Positions 24,538 through 32,564 of a stretch of 64,000 nucleotides of DNA are shown piece after piece. Position numbers and translations under genes: made by a program. How positions within the stretch are numbered: position 1 is the stretch's first letter; each line of letters begins with the position of its first letter. The stretch spans positions 2,604,001 to 2,668,000 of the forward strand of contig NZ_JACHBR010000001.1 in the NCBI RefSeq assembly GCF_014200435.1. Direction: 5' to 3'. Below the pieces are notes generated by a model. It ran no database searches. It saw nothing but the letters and a program-made list of their open reading frames with translations, and was not told the origin of the DNA. The DNA is from Sphaerisporangium krabiense. GTDB lineage: Bacteria > Actinomycetota > Actinomycetes > Streptosporangiales > Streptosporangiaceae.

Positions 24538-24894
24538 TCAGGCGTCGAGGATGGCCGCGGTGATGTTGGACGGCGTGGTGCCCGACCAGTTGACGTGGAC
24601 GCTGCCGTCGGCCTGCCGGAACTCGGGCCCGAACGGGCCGTAGATCCGATAGGCACCCGCGGGGCACGCGCCGGCCTGGTAATCCGGGATCGCGAGCGCC
24701 TGGCGGCCGATCGTGCCGGGGGTGAGGAACGTCGGGGTGACGGCCGCGTCGTCGCCGTTGAGGACGAACAGCAGGCGGTGCTCCTTCCAGGGGAAGGAGT
24801 TGCCGTCGGTGGCCTCGATGGCCGCGTCCACGGCGGTGGGGTCGATACCGGCCTCGGTGAGGGTGGTGGAGGCGGTAATGGGCGTGCGCGCCAT
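24538..24894 (-). CDS. Small head-region structural protein
   Basis: The 118-residue protein includes GIDPTAVDAAIEATDGNSFP and WKEHRLLFVLNGDDAAVTPT. The NGD-containing strand pattern is typical of small actinophage head proteins that decorate or stabilise the capsid. It starts at ATG 24894, 3 bp after the upstream stop. The conserved ATDGN segment recurs in such phage families. The exact role (cement or fibre) is not known from sequence. Confidence 0.66.
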   Translation of the reverse strand: MARTPITASTTLTEAGIDPTAVDAAIEATDGNSFPWKEHRLLFVLNGDDAAVTPTFLTPGTIGRQALAIPDYQAGACPAGAYRIYGPFGPEFRQADGSVHVNWSGTTPSNITAAILDA

Positions 24895-24897
24895 GAG

Positions 24898-25482
24898 CTA
24901 CTTCTCCTCGTCGGCCTGGTCGCGGCCGTAGCGGTCGATCAGATCGGCCTTGCTGGTGGCTTCGGCCTCGCCCCGGTCGGCTCCCTGGCTGACCGCGTAG
25001 TCGACCCATGCCGCCTTGGGCGCGGACTGCGGCGGCCGGGACCGCTCGGCCACGACCGTGGCGGGCTGGCCCTCGACGAGGACGCGCTGGGCGACCTCGG
25101 TCTCGGCGGCCTGCTGCTCATCGGGATCGGGGGACACCGGGCCCGGGACGATCGGCGCCGGGGGGACGGCGTGCGCGCCCGGGGAGACGACCTGCGGGCC
25201 GTGCGGATCGGCCTGGCCGGCGTTGGTCGGCGGCAGGAAGTCCTCGGGCCAGGGGTCGACGGCGGCGTCGCGCAGGGGCGTGCCGAGCCGGACGCGTTCG
25301 ACGTCGCGGGAGTCGACCGGCGGCTCGTGGGCGGCCTCGATGGTCTCGCCGTCGACGGTGTAGCCGGCACCGCGGCAGTAGGCGATGACGGCGGGGTTGT
25401 CGGTCTCGGCGACGCCGTTCTCGAAGACGACGTCGCCGATCGTGCCGTTGTACCCCTGGACGGGGGCGGTGATCCGTGCCAT
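24898..25482 (-). CDS. Capsid-associated protein next to the major capsid gene
   Basis: The 194-residue protein begins with a strand-rich module (GYNGTIGDVVFENGVAETDN) and then AVIAYCRGAGYTV. A Pro/acidic linker follows, and the C-terminal helix DYAVSQGADRGEAEATSKAD resembles SAP-like or head-connector tails in actinophages. It directly follows the major capsid gene. Likely roles are head decoration or head-tail joining; sequence does not decide. It has no membrane or enzyme motif. Confidence 0.66.
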   Translation of the reverse strand: MARITAPVQGYNGTIGDVVFENGVAETDNPAVIAYCRGAGYTVDGETIEAAHEPPVDSRDVERVRLGTPLRDAAVDPWPEDFLPPTNAGQADPHGPQVVSPGAHAVPPAPIVPGPVSPDPDEQQAAETEVAQRVLVEGQPATVVAERSRPPQSAPKAAWVDYAVSQGADRGEAEATSKADLIDRYGRDQADEEK

Positions 25483-25496
25483 CGGGCGGCCTCCGA

Positions 25497-26501
25497 TCAG
25501 GCGCTCTTGAGGTTGCGCAGCACGGCGGCGGCCTTGGTGGCCTTGAGGACGACGGCGGCCGGGCCGAGCTCGACCTCGCCGGTCTTGACGGCGCCCGCGT
25601 CGCTGAAGTTCGGCAGCCAGGTCTGCACGAGCGGGGCGCCGGCCATGGACACGCCGTGGAAGCCGTCGAGGCCGAAGCGAACCGCGTACAGGTCGCCGAG
25701 GTTGGTGATGTTGCCGCCGCTGCCCGCGCCGTCGGCGTCCTTGGTGGCGAGCGCGATGACGTCGTTGTTGCTGCCCGCCTTGGCGCCGAGGTCGATGAGC
25801 GGGATGCCGTTGTAGGAGGTGACCGGCCTGCCGAAGCTGTCGGTCGTCTTGTCGATCTGCTCGGCCCAGGCGGCGACGTACTTGAGCAGGGCGATGGTCT
25901 TGCGGTTGCCCATGATGGCGTCGGGGGCGCCGTCCATGAGGGCGAGCCAGGAGTCGATGTGCGCCATGACGGCGAGCGCCTCGGCCTTGGTGTCGACCGT
26001 GGTGAGGTCGATGTAGCCGGTGGTGACGCCGTTGGACAGCGGCAGGTACTCGGTGCTGGTGCCCGTCAGGATCTTGTTCAGGCCGTCGAAGCCGTTGGTG
26101 TCGACGGCGCTGTCGCCGTTGATGACCTGGTCGTTGAAGAACGCGCTCGCGGCCTTGATCTTCTGCGTCATCTGGAGCGCGGTCTCGGCGCCGGCGGCCA
26201 TGCGGTTCAGCACGCGGTCGATCTGGAACGAGCCGCCGAGCGGCTTCAGGTCGACGATGTACCGCTGCTTGGTGACCTCGGCCGGGGTGTATTCGCTGTT
26301 GATCGCGCGGAAGGCGGCGGTGGGCTGGGTGATGAGCCGCTGATAGCCGTAGGTGAGCGTGGCGCCGTTGCCGGCGCCGGAGACGACGTCGTCGAAGGTG
26401 AGCCGGTCGAGCAGGAAGTTGTTCTTCTGGAACTCGTCGATGACCTTGATGTCGACGTCGTCGGTGGTCATCAGCTTCGCCTGGGCGAGCGAGACGGGCA
26501 T
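25497..26501 (-). CDS. Major capsid protein (HK97-like fold)
   Basis: The 334-residue protein has IKVIDEFQKNNFLLDRLTFD near the N-terminus and the paired segment QRYIVDLKPLGGSFQIDRVL, followed by the spine helix AGAETALQMTQKIKAASAFF. The C-terminal half includes IMGNRKTIALLKYVAAWAEQ and RFGLDGFHGVSMAG, as in HK97-type capsid subunits without a fused protease. It follows the scaffold gene, which supports a scaffold-dependent assembly. It is the main shell protein. Confidence 0.9.
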   Translation of the reverse strand: MPVSLAQAKLMTTDDVDIKVIDEFQKNNFLLDRLTFDDVVSGAGNGATLTYGYQRLITQPTAAFRAINSEYTPAEVTKQRYIVDLKPLGGSFQIDRVLNRMAAGAETALQMTQKIKAASAFFNDQVINGDSAVDTNGFDGLNKILTGTSTEYLPLSNGVTTGYIDLTTVDTKAEALAVMAHIDSWLALMDGAPDAIMGNRKTIALLKYVAAWAEQIDKTTDSFGRPVTSYNGIPLIDLGAKAGSNNDVIALATKDADGAGSGGNITNLGDLYAVRFGLDGFHGVSMAGAPLVQTWLPNFSDAGAVKTGEVELGPAAVVLKATKAAAVLRNLKSA

Positions 26502-26520
26502 CGGTTACTCCTGATTCGGG

Positions 26521-27258
26521 TCAGCCGCCGCCCGTCTTGGCGAGCTTGGCGGTTATCGCGTCGGTGAGGGTGTCGGCTTGGCCGGCCTTGCCGGGGCGGC
26601 CGGGGGGTTCGGCGCCGCCGCGGGGCGCGGGCGCGGTGTCGGCGCGGTAGATCGGGTTGTCCTCGATCGCGCGCTTCATCAGCTCGCGGAGCTTGGCGTC
26701 GAAGCCGTCGCCCGAGGGGTCGAGCTTGTCGAGCTGGGTGAGGAAGGATCGGGAGTCGGTGAGCTTGGCGGCGTCGGCGCCGACCTTGGCGGCGGCCTTG
26801 AAGACGGCCAGCTCGGTCTTCAGCGCCCTGTTCTCGCCGGTCAGGTTCCCGACCTGGGTGGCGAGCTGGGCGGGGTCTGTGGGCTGGTCGTCCTTGACGA
26901 GGCCGAGGGCCTTGCCGATCTGCTGGGCGAGGTCCTGCCGGGCCTGGTCGGCGGCCTGCTGCTTGGCGTTGACACGGTTGTTGGCCGCCTCGCCGCGCAG
27001 GTCTCGGATGAGCTTCTGGACGTTCTCGGGCAGTGAGGCGACGTCGACCCCGCTGTCCTGGCCGCCCTGCTGTCCTTGCTGGCTGGGCTGTTCGCCCTGA
27101 TCGGAGCCCTGCGAGCCCGTGTTCTCGGTGCCGGGCTGTCCGGTGTTCTGCCCGCCCGGGTCGCCCTCACCGGACCCGCCGGCGAGGAGGTAGAAGGGCG
27201 TGCCGTTCTTGCGGTAGCCGAGGAGCGCGCCGGGCGTCGTCGGCAGGGGGTGCTGCAT
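26521..27258 (-). CDS. Scaffolding protein
   Basis: From ATG 27258, behind AGGAGGG, the product has 245 residues. A short start (LLGYRKNGTPFYLLAGGSGE) leads to a Gly/Gln-rich disordered stretch. A long coiled coil follows, LPENVQKLIRDLRGEAANNR to LTGENRALKTELAVFKAAAK, and a basic helical C-terminus. This is the classic layout of siphovirus scaffolds encoded before the capsid gene. The frame stays open upstream to 27345, but the ribosome site decides the start. It would be lost during maturation. Confidence 0.85.
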   Translation of the reverse strand: MQHPLPTTPGALLGYRKNGTPFYLLAGGSGEGDPGGQNTGQPGTENTGSQGSDQGEQPSQQGQQGGQDSGVDVASLPENVQKLIRDLRGEAANNRVNAKQQAADQARQDLAQQIGKALGLVKDDQPTDPAQLATQVGNLTGENRALKTELAVFKAAAKVGADAAKLTDSRSFLTQLDKLDPSGDGFDAKLRELMKRAIEDNPIYRADTAPAPRGGAEPPGRPGKAGQADTLTDAITAKLAKTGGG

Positions 27259-27394
27259 GCTGGTGCCCTCCTGGGGCGTTGGTGTGGCGGGCTCCTGGCC
27301 CGTCATGATTCGGGTTGTGCAATATCGCCCTTTTCGGGCATCCATTCAGGATCAACCTGATGGAACGATCTACGCAGGGCCGTACGGTTCGGGC

Positions 27395-27895
27395 ATGCAG
27401 CCTCAGCAGCCCCCCGCGCCCGGCCCGTGGCCCCCCGCTCCTCCTCAGCAGCAGTGGGGGCCGCCTCCGCTGTATCAGCCGCCGATGCCGCCGCCCGCTC
27501 CGAAGCGGAAGAGCCGCGTGCCGCTGGTGCTGGGGGTGATCGGCGCGCTGGTCGTGGTGGGCATCGTTGCTGCGGTGCTGGACGGTGGGGAGGAGCCGGC
27601 CGCGGCGCCGAGGGCATCGGCGAGCAGCGCGCCGCAGATCACCTCTGGGATTCCGAAGCCGGACGGCCAGCAGACCGAAGACCTGCTGGCCGGCTTGCGG
27701 CAGATCGACAAGGAGCTCGACCGGGCCCGATCGGTGGACCGTGCGCGGAACACCTGCGCGGACCTGCTCGCAGGGGAGAAGCGCAGTGCGATCGTGGAGA
27801 AGACGCGGCTGCGCTTCGACGGCACTGCCCAGATCGATACGGCGGACGCCCAGGCGATCGTGAAGCTGATCGAAGACAGCGGCTGGTGCCGCTAG
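27395..27895 (+). CDS. Membrane-anchored moron protein on the opposite strand
   Basis: This 166-residue gene reads against the late operon. It has a proline/glutamine-rich cytoplasmic start, a basic KRKSR stop signal, one membrane helix (VPLVLGVIGALVVVGIVAAV) and an exported helical domain of about 90 residues with two cysteines (RNTCADLLAG and SGWC). The stop overlaps the end of the next minus-strand gene. A lone plus-strand gene within structural genes is typical of morons expressed in the lysogen. Superinfection exclusion is a plausible role but is not shown. Confidence 0.75.
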   Translation: MQPQQPPAPGPWPPAPPQQQWGPPPLYQPPMPPPAPKRKSRVPLVLGVIGALVVVGIVAAVLDGGEEPAAAPRASASSAPQITSGIPKPDGQQTEDLLAGLRQIDKELDRARSVDRARNTCADLLAGEKRSAIVEKTRLRFDGTAQIDTADAQAIVKLIEDSGWCR

Positions 27896-28206
27896 AGCGC
27901 GAGCACGTAATCGGGGGCGTACAGCGCCGGGTCGAGCAGGGCGCTCGCGGGCGTGCCGGCGGCGTAGGCGTCGCGCAGGATGGCCCACATGAGGGCGCCC
28001 GCGCGCACGCCGTCCGCGCCCGCGGCCTCCTCGTCGAGGAACCCGGCCGCGGCGAGGTCGTCGGTCCAGACGTGGCCGAGGAGCCGCCCGTCGTGGTCGC
28101 GCAGGGCCGCCCGCCGCACGGGGCCCTGCGCTTGCCAGTCGTAGGTCTGGGGCGTGGAGACGTTGACGGGCGTCAGCGCGTCGAGGTACTCACGCTCGTC
28201 CTTCAC
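27892..28206 (-). CDS. Small phage protein after the MuF gene
   Basis: From GTG 28206, behind GGAGGAG, the product has 104 residues. It begins with KDEREYLDALTPVNVSTPQT and includes RRAALRDHDGRLLGHVWTDD and a helical GALMWAILRDAYAAG. It starts 11 bp after the MuF-ART gene, so an accessory or immunity role to the toxin-like domain is possible, as toxin genes often precede their immunity genes. That is inference. No known family is recognised. Confidence 0.68.
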   Translation of the reverse strand: MKDEREYLDALTPVNVSTPQTYDWQAQGPVRRAALRDHDGRLLGHVWTDDLAAAGFLDEEAAGADGVRAGALMWAILRDAYAAGTPASALLDPALYAPDYVLAL

Positions 28207-28217
28207 CGTCGCTCCTC

Positions 28218-30614
28218 CTACCTGTAGTCGCCCCACGGGTTCGGCTGCCATCCCTCGGGCCGCTGGTAGTCGTCGGGGACGATCTCCAGCTCGATGTACC
28301 AGTCGAGGAGCCGCTTGTAGGCCGCGTGGACGATGAAGCGGGTGTTCCGCCGTAGCAGGATCTCCCGCTCGTCATCACCGTATACCGACAGCGGCATCAT
28401 GTTCAGGCCCTCGTGCCCCTTGGGGGCACGGATGACCAGGTGCAGGTTGCCGTGGAAGCCGGCGCGGCGTCCGACGGCCGTGGACAGGTAGCTCTTCTCG
28501 CTGATGACCCGGCCGATGAGCGACTTGACGCTGGCGGGGTCGTTGAGGTCGATGCCGAGCCAGTCGAACCACGGCTTGCCGACGTCGCGGTGCAGGATGA
28601 CGTCTTCGGGGAGCTTGGACTTGCTGATCGCGGAGTCGAGGTCCCGGATGACCTTGCTGATGTCGTCGTCGCGTTTGCGGGTTTCGTCGCGGAGGACGTT
28701 GTTGATGCGCTGGAAGCTGCTGCCGGAGTACCGTTCGGCGGCGGCGGCCTCGTCGTAGGTCAGCTTGGGGATGGGCAGCTTCTCGTGCGCCCAGCGGATG
28801 CCTTCGCCGTCGGTCTGGTGGCGGAGGGCTTCCTTCATGCCGGGCGTCTTGCGTGCCCCGGTCTGGCGGCGAGCGCGCTCGGCCGCTTCGGCTTTCGCCT
28901 TGGCGGCGGCCTCCCGCTCGGCCTTCTCCCGTGCGGCTCGGGCTTCGGCTTCGCGGCGCGCCTTCTCTGCGGCCTCCTCGGCCTGTCGGCGGGCCTTGTC
29001 TTCGGCCTCTTTGCGCGCACGCTCCTCGGCTTCGCGCTGAGCCTTCTCGGCGGCTTCCTTCGCTGCTTGCTGAGCCTTGTCAGCGGCTTCTTTGGCGGCA
29101 CGCTCTGCTGCCTCGCGGCGCGCCTTCTCCTCGGCTTCCTGGGCGGCACGTGCTGCGGCTTCCGCCTCGCGACGGGCCTGCTCTTCGGCTTCGCGCTGAG
29201 CTTTCTCGGCGGTTTCCTGGGCGGCGCGCTCCTCCGCTTCGCGTTGTGCGCGCTCGGCGGCCTCTTCTGCGTCCCGCCGTTCCTGCTCTTGGGCTTCGCG
29301 TTGCGCACGCTCAGCCGCCTCGCGCTCAGCCTGCTCTTCGGCCGCGCGCCGCCGGGCTTCCTCGTCCGAGCGAGGCGGCTCGGCCTCGGGCGCGGGGCGC
29401 GGGGCGCGGGAGCCGTCGTCGAGGGCGGGCTGCACGGGCGGCTGGAGGTCGCCGACGGGCCCGCCGGCCGGGCCGCCCTTCGGCGGGGTGTTCCCGGCTC
29501 CGGGCTGCTCGCGGTAACGGAGCCGCTTCAGGTCGGGGTGGGCAGCGAGGTGGTCGCGCAGCTCGGCCTGCCACTGGCGGACCTTGGCGTTCGCGGCCTT
29601 TTTGCCCTCGGGGGTGAGCGCGGTGTTGGCGCGCTCCTTGTGCTTGCGGATCTGCCGTTCGATCTCGCGCTGGCGCTGGCGGGCCTGGTCGCCTTGCGGG
29701 TCGGCGGTGTCCCGGAGCTGCTTGGTGAGGCCGGGCAAGTAGGCCGAGACGCTGTGCCGGCAGTTGGGGTGCTGAAACCCCTTGGCTCGCGCGCCGTCGA
29801 GGGTGTCGACGACGTCGACGGTGATCATCTCGCCGTCGCGGGTGGCGTGCTGGACCTGGACCTGCCCCGTGGGCCCGGAGATGGCGAGCACCTTGCCCTC
29901 GTAGGGGCGGCAGAGCTTGCACTCCTGGGAGTGGTCGGAGGCGATGACGAGGTTGACGCCGATGGAGGTGAGCCGGTCGGTCTGGCCCTGCACGGCAGCG
30001 CGGGCGGCGTTGGTGCGCGTGATCATCTCGGCGTAGCTGGAGAGCTTCCAGCGGCGGCCAGCCGAGTCGACGAACGAGGTGACCCCGCGGTCGACGAGCT
30101 TCTGCCATGCGGCCTGTGCGGCCTGCCGCCGGGTGAAGGCGCCGGAGACGATGCGCGCCGCGGCGGCGGCCTGCACCGAGCGGTAGGCGTCGAGGGTAGC
30201 CCGGAGGATGTTGCCTTCGACGCGGCCGAGATCGCGGTGCAGGGCGGCGGCGATGTTCTCGATGACGGGCGCGCCCGGGAACTCCTGCTGGGCTGCGCGC
30301 GCGGCCTGGCCGATGCCGGACCGCGGGAACCATCCCTCGGGGAGGTCGGTGAGCGCCGAGCCGTAGCCGTCGCGGTATGCCTGGCCGATGGCGTCGCGGA
30401 TGACGCGCGCGCGGGTGGCCTGGAGGGTGGAGATGAGGAGCTGGGCGGAGCGGCGCAGCGCGCCGACGGCGTCGAGCTTGGTGATCTGGTACGGGGAGTC
30501 GAGTTCGTCGTCGAGGCGGTCGGCGATCTGCTTGTTGAGCGCGGATTCGAGATCGCGGTAGAGGTCGGCGACGGTGGCGGCGATGTCGTCGAGGAGGTCC
30601 TGGTCGACGGCCAC
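28218..30614 (-). CDS. MuF-like head morphogenesis protein fused to an ADP-ribosyltransferase
   Basis: From GTG 30614, behind GAGGAGG, the product has 798 residues. Residues 1-310 are MuF-like, ending in ECKLCRPYEGKVLAISGPTG and HPNCRHSVSAYLPG. Residues about 425-605 are a TolA-like Ala/Glu/Arg coiled coil. Residues about 615-798 form an ADP-ribosyltransferase: catalytic arginine in VILHRDVG, STS-type motif in SEKSYLSTAVGR and ExE in DDEREILL. The R-STS-ExE pattern is that of arginine-modifying toxins. MuF proteins sit in the head, so the enzyme may be injected with DNA. The target is unknown. Confidence 0.88.
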   Translation of the reverse strand: MAVDQDLLDDIAATVADLYRDLESALNKQIADRLDDELDSPYQITKLDAVGALRRSAQLLISTLQATRARVIRDAIGQAYRDGYGSALTDLPEGWFPRSGIGQAARAAQQEFPGAPVIENIAAALHRDLGRVEGNILRATLDAYRSVQAAAAARIVSGAFTRRQAAQAAWQKLVDRGVTSFVDSAGRRWKLSSYAEMITRTNAARAAVQGQTDRLTSIGVNLVIASDHSQECKLCRPYEGKVLAISGPTGQVQVQHATRDGEMITVDVVDTLDGARAKGFQHPNCRHSVSAYLPGLTKQLRDTADPQGDQARQRQREIERQIRKHKERANTALTPEGKKAANAKVRQWQAELRDHLAAHPDLKRLRYREQPGAGNTPPKGGPAGGPVGDLQPPVQPALDDGSRAPRPAPEAEPPRSDEEARRRAAEEQAEREAAERAQREAQEQERRDAEEAAERAQREAEERAAQETAEKAQREAEEQARREAEAAARAAQEAEEKARREAAERAAKEAADKAQQAAKEAAEKAQREAEERARKEAEDKARRQAEEAAEKARREAEARAAREKAEREAAAKAKAEAAERARRQTGARKTPGMKEALRHQTDGEGIRWAHEKLPIPKLTYDEAAAAERYSGSSFQRINNVLRDETRKRDDDISKVIRDLDSAISKSKLPEDVILHRDVGKPWFDWLGIDLNDPASVKSLIGRVISEKSYLSTAVGRRAGFHGNLHLVIRAPKGHEGLNMMPLSVYGDDEREILLRRNTRFIVHAAYKRLLDWYIELEIVPDDYQRPEGWQPNPWGDYR

Positions 30615-30629
30615 GAGGACCTCCTCGGG

Positions 30630-30662
30630 CAACTCCCAGAACTGGGAGATGCTGGGAGTTAC
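30630..30662. repeat. Direct and inverted repeats at the portal-MuF junction
   Basis: Three closely spaced copies of CTCCCAG on the minus strand are followed by CTGGGAG, so a hairpin can form around the portal stop and the MuF ribosome site. It may tune translation of the MuF gene. Confidence 0.5.
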
Positions 30663-32230
30663 TGGGAGTTGGGCCCTCCGGCCGGCGGCCCGGCGGCCGG
30701 AGGGACATCCTCGGGTGGCGGTTCCTCGGCGCCCGCGGGCGGCTGGTCGCGGGGGCGCACGGCGAGCGGGTCGCCGACGGGCGCCCCCTCGTCGTCCTTG
30801 ATGCGCTGCACCTCTTCCCGCACCTGGTCGTCATCCCAGTCGGGATGCAGCATGCGGACCTTGGTGTCGAGGGAGGCGGCGCGGGCGGCCTCGAGGAGCT
30901 GGAGGGTGCGGGCAACGGACTCGGCGTCCTGAGAGACTGCCGAGCCGAACTCGACGGTCGGCATCACCGGTTCGACGCTGGACCAGCCGAGGGAGCGGTC
31001 GAGGGCGAGGGTGGCCTCGACGATGCGCCGGAGCGCGGGTGCCCAGTATTGGATCTTGCGGTCGCGGGTGACCATCGAGCGGCGTTCGCGCGCGGCGACC
31101 TCGGTCGCGGTGGCGGCGACGTCGCCGGCGAGGCCGAAGGTCTGCGCGGAATACCCGGCGGAGCGGACGGCCTGGCCGATGATGGACTCGGCGCTGGCCT
31201 GGTGTTCGGCGACGCGGATGGCGAATTGGCTGAGTGTAATCCCGCCGCCCTGTGTCGGGTCCATGTCGAGCTCTTCCCAGATCTCGCATTCCGCGTCGAA
31301 CGCGGCGCCCTGTCCCGGGCCGAGGCTGGTGAGGTAGCCACGAGGGACGATGAGCCGGGCCCGGGCGAGGCGTATGTCGCGCATCCAGCTCGTCCACACC
31401 TGGTCGAGGGCGTCGAACAGGTCGTAGCAGGGGGCGGCGTAGTCGGAGCGGCCGAAGGGCAGGCCGCGGTGCTTGCGGTTCGGCCGCATGTTCGGGATGT
31501 GCGTCGCGGTGAGCAGCGGGCCGATCTTCGTGTCTTGCCGGCCGTCGGCGTCGGCGCCGCGGGTCATCTCGGCCACGTCTTCGCGCGAGTCGAGGGGGAC
31601 GGGCTGGCCGAGGTTCTTGCCGGTGCCCTCGAACAGGGCGTAGGTGATGAGGCCGGGCTCGTGGTGTTCCAGGAAGCGCATCACCTGGTCGCCGTTGCGC
31701 TCCAGCTCGCGCCAGAAGGTGACCTCGGTCAGGCGGCCCCAGCGGAAGGTCGGGATGGCGGCGTCGCCGTGCTCGATGGCCCAGATGGGGCGCTGGGCGA
31801 CGTCGCCGTCCCAGCAGAGCTTGATGTAGACGTCGCCGAGCCCGGAATCGACCTCGGCGGCCTCCAGTAGCCGCATGTGCACGCCGCCCTCTTCGAGGAT
31901 CTCCTCCAGGCGCTCCTGCGTGGTGGCGTCCTCGACGGTGAACGTGGGGGGTTCGCTGAAGAGGAGGTCGGCGCTCGTGGCCGCGATGTCGCCGGCGAGC
32001 GGGACGTGCAGGCGGGAGTCGGGCCGGGTGAGGTCGTGGGATTGGGCCCACATGCGGTGGACGTACTGGTGCCAGTGCTCGCGGTCGCGTTCGGGCTGGG
32101 CGGCGCGAGTGTAGTAGGTGGCGAGGCGGGTCTTGTCGCCGGAGTACCAGGCGTCGGCTTCGTCGTAGTCGCGGTAGATGTCGGCGAGGGCGGGCGGTGG
32201 CCATGCCGTGTTGGGCGCGGGGAGCGGCAT
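30659..32230 (-). CDS. Portal protein
   Basis: The 523-residue protein lies between the terminase and MuF genes, the standard portal position. It has the early segment WYSGDKTRLATYYTRAAQPE, the clip/wing region with FWRELERNGDQVMRFLEHHE, and the stem and crown part with GYSAQTFGLAGDVAATATEV, a typical SPP1/actinophage portal signature. The C-terminus is Pro-rich. Portals form a dodecamer at one capsid vertex through which DNA is pumped. The start is ATG 32230. Confidence 0.9.
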   Translation of the reverse strand: MPLPAPNTAWPPPALADIYRDYDEADAWYSGDKTRLATYYTRAAQPERDREHWHQYVHRMWAQSHDLTRPDSRLHVPLAGDIAATSADLLFSEPPTFTVEDATTQERLEEILEEGGVHMRLLEAAEVDSGLGDVYIKLCWDGDVAQRPIWAIEHGDAAIPTFRWGRLTEVTFWRELERNGDQVMRFLEHHEPGLITYALFEGTGKNLGQPVPLDSREDVAEMTRGADADGRQDTKIGPLLTATHIPNMRPNRKHRGLPFGRSDYAAPCYDLFDALDQVWTSWMRDIRLARARLIVPRGYLTSLGPGQGAAFDAECEIWEELDMDPTQGGGITLSQFAIRVAEHQASAESIIGQAVRSAGYSAQTFGLAGDVAATATEVAARERRSMVTRDRKIQYWAPALRRIVEATLALDRSLGWSSVEPVMPTVEFGSAVSQDAESVARTLQLLEAARAASLDTKVRMLHPDWDDDQVREEVQRIKDDEGAPVGDPLAVRPRDQPPAGAEEPPPEDVPPAAGPPAGGPNSQ

Positions 32231-32243
32231 GGCGTCGTCCTCC

Positions 32244-32498
32244 TCAGGCGTCGGTCTGGCGGATGCGCTCGGCGATGCGTTGGCGGGTCTCTGGGGTGCG
32301 CATGGCGTGCGCCACGAGGGCGAGGAAGACAGCGGGAAGCATGAAGAGGGCGCCGATTCCTGCGAGCTTCCAGGAGCCGTACCAGACGGCTGCGAGGAAG
32401 ATGAGCCATGCGCCGCCCGTTATCCACAGTGCGTAGCTGCTGTAGCTGCTCGCCTTCCTGTGGATCTTCGCGATCTGTTCAGGGGACAAGTCGCTCAT
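32244..32498 (-). CDS. Small membrane protein between terminase and portal
   Basis: From ATG 32498, behind GGAGA, the product has 84 residues with two membrane helices: SSYALWITGGAWLIFLAAVW and LAGIGALFMLPAVFLALVAH. The ends are polar and the C-terminus is basic. A membrane protein here is not part of the packaging machine, so it is probably an inserted accessory gene read with the late operon. A DnaA-box-like TTATCCACA lies within it (32420-32428). Function unknown. Confidence 0.7.
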   Translation of the reverse strand: MSDLSPEQIAKIHRKASSYSSYALWITGGAWLIFLAAVWYGSWKLAGIGALFMLPAVFLALVAHAMRTPETRQRIAERIRQTDA

Positions 32499-32564
32499 GA
32501 GGGACTCTCCGAGGGGTGAGAGATCGGGCACGAGAAGTGTGGTTCCCGCAAGCTACCGGTGGGT

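Noticed and set aside
27306-27326. Terminator at the start of the moron gene
   Set aside because: GCCC and GGGC around a TTTTC loop form only a 4-bp stem, too weak to call.
28413-30932. Plus-strand open frame of 839 codons opposite the MuF-ART gene
   Set aside because: The minus strand encodes a protein with three recognisable domains. The opposite frame mirrors its Ala/Glu/Arg coiled coil as Leu/Gly/Phe repeats and has no family features.
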